Part shown: positions 62,401-64,000 of the stretch, piece by piece | How the letters are laid out: the number at the start of each line of letters is the position of its first letter | Numbering within the stretch: position 1 is the first letter of the stretch | Assembly (NCBI RefSeq): GCF_018812025.1 | Contig: NC_063061.1 | Location: 4,949,796-5,013,795 of the forward strand | Source of the DNA: Megalobrama amblycephala | Taxonomy: Eukaryota; Chordata; Actinopteri; Cypriniformes; Xenocyprididae | Reading direction: 5' to 3' | DNA length: 64,000 nt | Made by a program: the position numbers and the translations under genes | The notes under the pieces: generated by a model | Database searches by the model: none | What the model was told of the DNA's origin: nothing | The model's input: the letters and a program-made list of their open reading frames with translations, nothing else

Positions 62401-62960
62401 GTCCCTAAAATCTAAATAATTTTATCTGTATAATGTGTATCCATGTCTAGGGTAGATGCTGGCCTTTTACAGGAGGAAGGAATCCAGATCTTGCAGAGTT
62501 CAGACACGAGACCAGCCTGTAGTGTGACATTTGAGGGGTTTGTATTGGTTCTTCATACATTTTGCATCAGTAAATTTCTTATCAATGCAATTTCAAGCTT
62601 TAAAAACAAAAACACCATAAAAGTTTGACTTGTGCAGCATATTCCATGTCTTCTGAAGTCACATAATACCTCAATTACCTCAAAAGTTTGAGAATTGTCA
62701 TTCATAAATGTATTTTTCTTTATATCCTCCCTAGATCTCATAGTTCATTAGCAGTCAATAACAAGTTAAATGTTGGTCTGTTTCTCACACAAATCATTGT
62801 TATAAGACTCTGTAGTGATGCTGTGCTTTGTGCTTTCTGATGAAGGTTCACATGCAATAAGTCTCAAAAATGCACACGCTATTGGGACCGTGATCTTGGC
62901 TGCAATAAGATGGTGAAGATTCATCTGAGTTCCTCTGGCTTTTCTATGAAGACAAAGTAA
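50366..62960 (+). CDS. fish NLR protein (FISNA-NACHT, NLRC3-like), 8 supported exons
   Basis: A cytosolic innate-immune sensor of the expanded fish-specific NLR class. Exons 50366-50485, 58480-58524, 58684-60376, 60564-60650, 60774-60848, 60932-61180, 62451-62537 and 62846-62960 join without a stop (822 residues after the incoming partial codon). The main exon holds the FISNA segment ([20 protein letters not shown]), NACHT Walker A GNSGNGKS (58973-58996), Walker [12 protein letters not shown] (about 59191), and the winged-helix end [15 protein letters not shown]. The following small exons encode weak leucine-rich-like sequence ([19 protein letters not shown]) rather than canonical 28-29-residue LRRs. 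The last exon is Cys-rich and ends [11 protein letters not shown]. The N-terminal effector exon was not found; no B30.2 exon is seen. The main exon appears to end at a GC donor (see its entry). Confidence 0.85.
50486..51172. other. NLR intron before the nested insertion
   Basis: AT-rich, with a poly-T tract at 50870-50886. The part around 50720-51050 resembles 31480-31800. Confidence 0.45.
51195..51500. repeat. foldback insertion inside the Tc1-like element
   Basis: TCAGTTCACCTTTTAGTGCT at about 51224 recurs inverted as AGCACTAAAAGGTGAACTGA ending near 51490, continued by AATCGCGTTCTGTACACA. GCCACGTACACNCTG-type words repeat at 51192 and 51371. The rest of the family runs straight through this site, so the segment is a later insertion. 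Confidence 0.75.
52774..57313 (+). mobile_element. Gypsy (Metaviridae) retrotransposon, truncated
   Basis: A leader from TGTCACAGAGACGAG (52774) to about 53215 resembles a 5' LTR: CTATAAAAGACTC TATA region and ATTAAAG near the end. It runs straight into gag without a visible TG...CA boundary or primer-binding site. Gag-pol follows to 57313. No 3' LTR is seen, and the host DNA element resumes at once. It is therefore incomplete at the 3' end and possibly internally rearranged at the 5' end. Confidence 0.75.
53216..57313 (+). pseudogene. Gypsy gag-pol, one frame with two premature stops
   Basis: All parts lie in one frame. Gag (from about 53219) ends in a CCHC zinc knuckle (near 54110-54152). 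Then come an aspartic protease ([10 protein letters not shown], 54287), reverse transcriptase (YIDD, 55244-55255), RNase H ([10 protein letters not shown] near 55687, ADALSR), an integrase zinc finger (HPGIT... CPVC) and the DDE core (IDFITD about 56450, SDRGPQF about 56628, QTERLN about 56735). The frame is cut by TGA at 53876-53878 in gag and TAA at 56753-56755 in integrase. The chromodomain usual in this fish lineage is absent; the frame ends at TAG 57311-57313. Confidence 0.9.
58353..58479. other. NLR intron 3' end
   Basis: The short stretch between the Tc1 right end and the 45-nt exon supplies the acceptor polypyrimidine tract. Confidence 0.6.
58480..58524 (+). CDS. NLR 45-nt linker exon
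   Basis: The acceptor is TTTTCTGCAG and the donor is CCTCAG|GTAAGA. It encodes [14 protein letters not shown] in phase 1-1, joining the 50366 exon and the NACHT exon in frame. Confidence 0.75.
58684..60376 (+). CDS. NLR main exon (FISNA, NACHT, winged helix)
   Basis: The acceptor TTATGTGTGCAG fixes the start; the frame continues the 45-nt exon. The exon is 1693 nt, the single large NACHT exon typical of fish NLR genes. Downstream phase demands two leftover bases. The GT donors near the end leave phase 0 and run into a stop, whereas AAGTAAG|GCAAGT at 60377 leaves phase 2 and matches the GC-AG intron consensus, so I place the end at 60376. Confidence 0.85.
60564..60650 (+). CDS. NLR post-NACHT exon (87 nt)
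   Basis: The acceptor is GATTTTACAG and the donor is ACAGCG|GTAATG. It encodes [20 protein letters not shown], a polar helix-forming segment. It enters and leaves in phase 2. Confidence 0.75.
60774..60848 (+). CDS. NLR post-NACHT exon (75 nt)
   Basis: The acceptor is TTGATTTGCAG and the donor is TTTTCAG|GTGAAG. It encodes [20 protein letters not shown], a beta-strand-like segment. It enters and leaves in phase 2. Confidence 0.75.
60932..61180 (+). CDS. NLR post-NACHT exon (249 nt)
   Basis: The acceptor is ACTTTTATAG and the donor is CTCAA|GTAAGA. It encodes 82 complete codons ending [11 protein letters not shown] and includes [17 protein letters not shown]. The Leu/Cys pattern is LRR-like but irregular. 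Confidence 0.78.
61260..62340. mobile_element. MITE arms split by a dispersed repeat (in NLR intron)
   Basis: An outer arm near 61260-61430 (TTTACTCACCCTCATGTTAT) and its partner near 62280-62340 (GTCATACAGGTTTGG) belong to the palindromic MITE family. Between them, 61433-62272 is a second copy of the GGTTCAA repeat, with GGTCCCTAAGGGCCGCC and GACCACTTGGTGGCACTATA, so the repeat inserted into the MITE. Confidence 0.65.
62451..62537 (+). CDS. NLR exon (87 nt)
   Basis: The acceptor is CCATGTCTAG and the donor is TGAGGG|GTTTGT. It encodes [20 protein letters not shown] and PACSVTFEG. It enters and leaves in phase 2. The donor is weak but phase-consistent with the next exon. Confidence 0.65.
62846..62960 (+). 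CDS. NLR terminal coding exon (Cys-rich tail)
   Basis: The acceptor is TTTCTGATGAAG. The frame carried from the previous exon reads [20 protein letters not shown] then [14 protein letters not shown] and stops at 62958-62960. It holds three cysteines in 20 residues. Confidence 0.6.
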
Positions 62961-64000
62961 AAGTAAGTTAGAACTAAGATTACCACAAAGAATGCACCAT
63001 TAACAGTGTGAACTGTAATATGACACAAACCAGTGATTTTTTTTTTTTTTTTTTTTTTTTAAAATGATTATTTAATGATTTATACAATTCCACTTGAATA
63101 TTGTATATTAACTGTACAAGCTTTCAGTGCGACAGCATATGATCATAGTGTGCAGTGTGGATCTAAACTACTGCTCAGCTTTGTGTTTTTATTTCTACAT
63201 GTTTTATTGTTTTATCTCTTGTCTCTCTTCATTTCTAAGGCCCTTGATTTGAGACTAATGGTCCAGCTTGATAACTAGGAGAAAACTGCCAAAGCAGCAT
63301 CTTTACCTGGAGCTGAGGATGGGAATAAAGACATCAACCAAGAATATCTAAAATCATTTAGGTGTGTTGTAATAGTAATGTTTTACAACATCAATAGTAA
63401 TGTTGTTTCAAAGCATCTTTACAGAGTTTTATATTGATGCTTAATTGCATGTAACAGTTTAGAGCTGAATGATTGTTTATATATGAAGACAATATAACCA
63501 ATCAAACATTTGAGATTTGCTTTATATTGTGACCATGTGAGAATGAAAAAAAGTAATTTACATACTCATTTCAAACCTGTATGACTTTCTTCTGTGGTTT
63601 ACAAACAATTTTTTAAACTCTTTCCTCGCCAGCGTTTCTTTAAAAATGTTGCCAACCACCGGTAGCATTTTTTATAATTAAAAAAAAACTTTTTTTTTTA
63701 TATGAATATCTGAACATGCAATACATCAAAAGAAAGAAAAAGGTTTCTGCTTTAAAAAAACAACAAAAAAAAAAATTTAAGCTTCATGCTTTCTTTTTTA
63801 TCATCACTTTAATGTGGGTAAATTTCATTAAAAATAGCAACATTTTGAACAAAAACCTGAGAATTTTTTTTTTTCCCCTCCAAAGACTACAACTTGCATA
63901 AACATGCACTTTTATTGCTTGTTTCTGCTCCTTTTTGCCTGTTTTGATCAGGAGATTCAGCACTCTTTCAGAAGATGTGTAATAGCGCCCCCTACAGTAT
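62961..64000. other. 3' flank of the NLR gene
   Basis: Probably 3' UTR followed by intergenic DNA. It has a poly-T tract at about 63038-63060 and several A-rich runs. A MITE-arm fragment (TTTCAAACCTGTATGACTTT) lies near 63569. No further gene is seen. Confidence 0.4.

Overview
The window is vertebrate nuclear DNA, most likely from a teleost fish and probably a cyprinid. The genes are split by GT-AG introns, Tc1/mariner, hAT-like, TTAA-flanked and palindromic MITE-like elements are very dense, and there are tRNA-derived SINEs and a Gypsy retrotransposon. Three host genes can be assembled exon by exon with matching splice phases. All other long open frames I examined are transposon remnants, repeat artefacts or shadows.

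Region 1 (about 2.7-22.3 kb, minus strand) is a WASF3/WAVE3 gene. Seven coding exons run from the ATG at 12377 down to the WH2-domain exon ending at 2691. A candidate CpG-rich 5'-UTR exon and promoter lies at about 22.1-22.3 kb. The terminal exon with the acidic tail lies beyond the left edge. The inferred first intron holds about 3.5 kb of CAG/CAA-rich satellite-like DNA, split in two by an inserted element. A dead Tc1-like copy (795-2074), TTAA-flanked elements and palindromic MITEs fill the other introns.

Region 2 (about 20-28 kb) is mostly mobile DNA: a Tc1-like remnant, a dispersed repeat split by later insertions, and a 1.5 kb near-perfect palindrome that still has TA target duplications.

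Region 3 (28.4-33.9 kb, minus strand) is a three-exon 5-HT2-type serotonin receptor gene (2A/2C-like) of 376 codons. It has an unusually short C-terminal tail.

Region 4 (34-48 kb) has no recognisable gene. It carries a solo LTR with a 5-bp target duplication, two hAT-like elements with exact 8-bp target duplications, SINEs and foldback elements.

Region 5 (about 49-63 kb, plus strand) is a fish NLR (FISNA-NACHT) gene whose exons are all phase-compatible. Its main exon probably ends at a GC-AG intron. One NLR intron contains a stack of insertions: a Tc1-like element, holding a foldback element and a 5.7 kb CAGGGGCC-ended DNA element, which in turn holds a decayed Gypsy gag-pol body. The three genes serve unrelated roles (actin regulation, serotonin signalling, innate sensing) and do not form a functional cluster.
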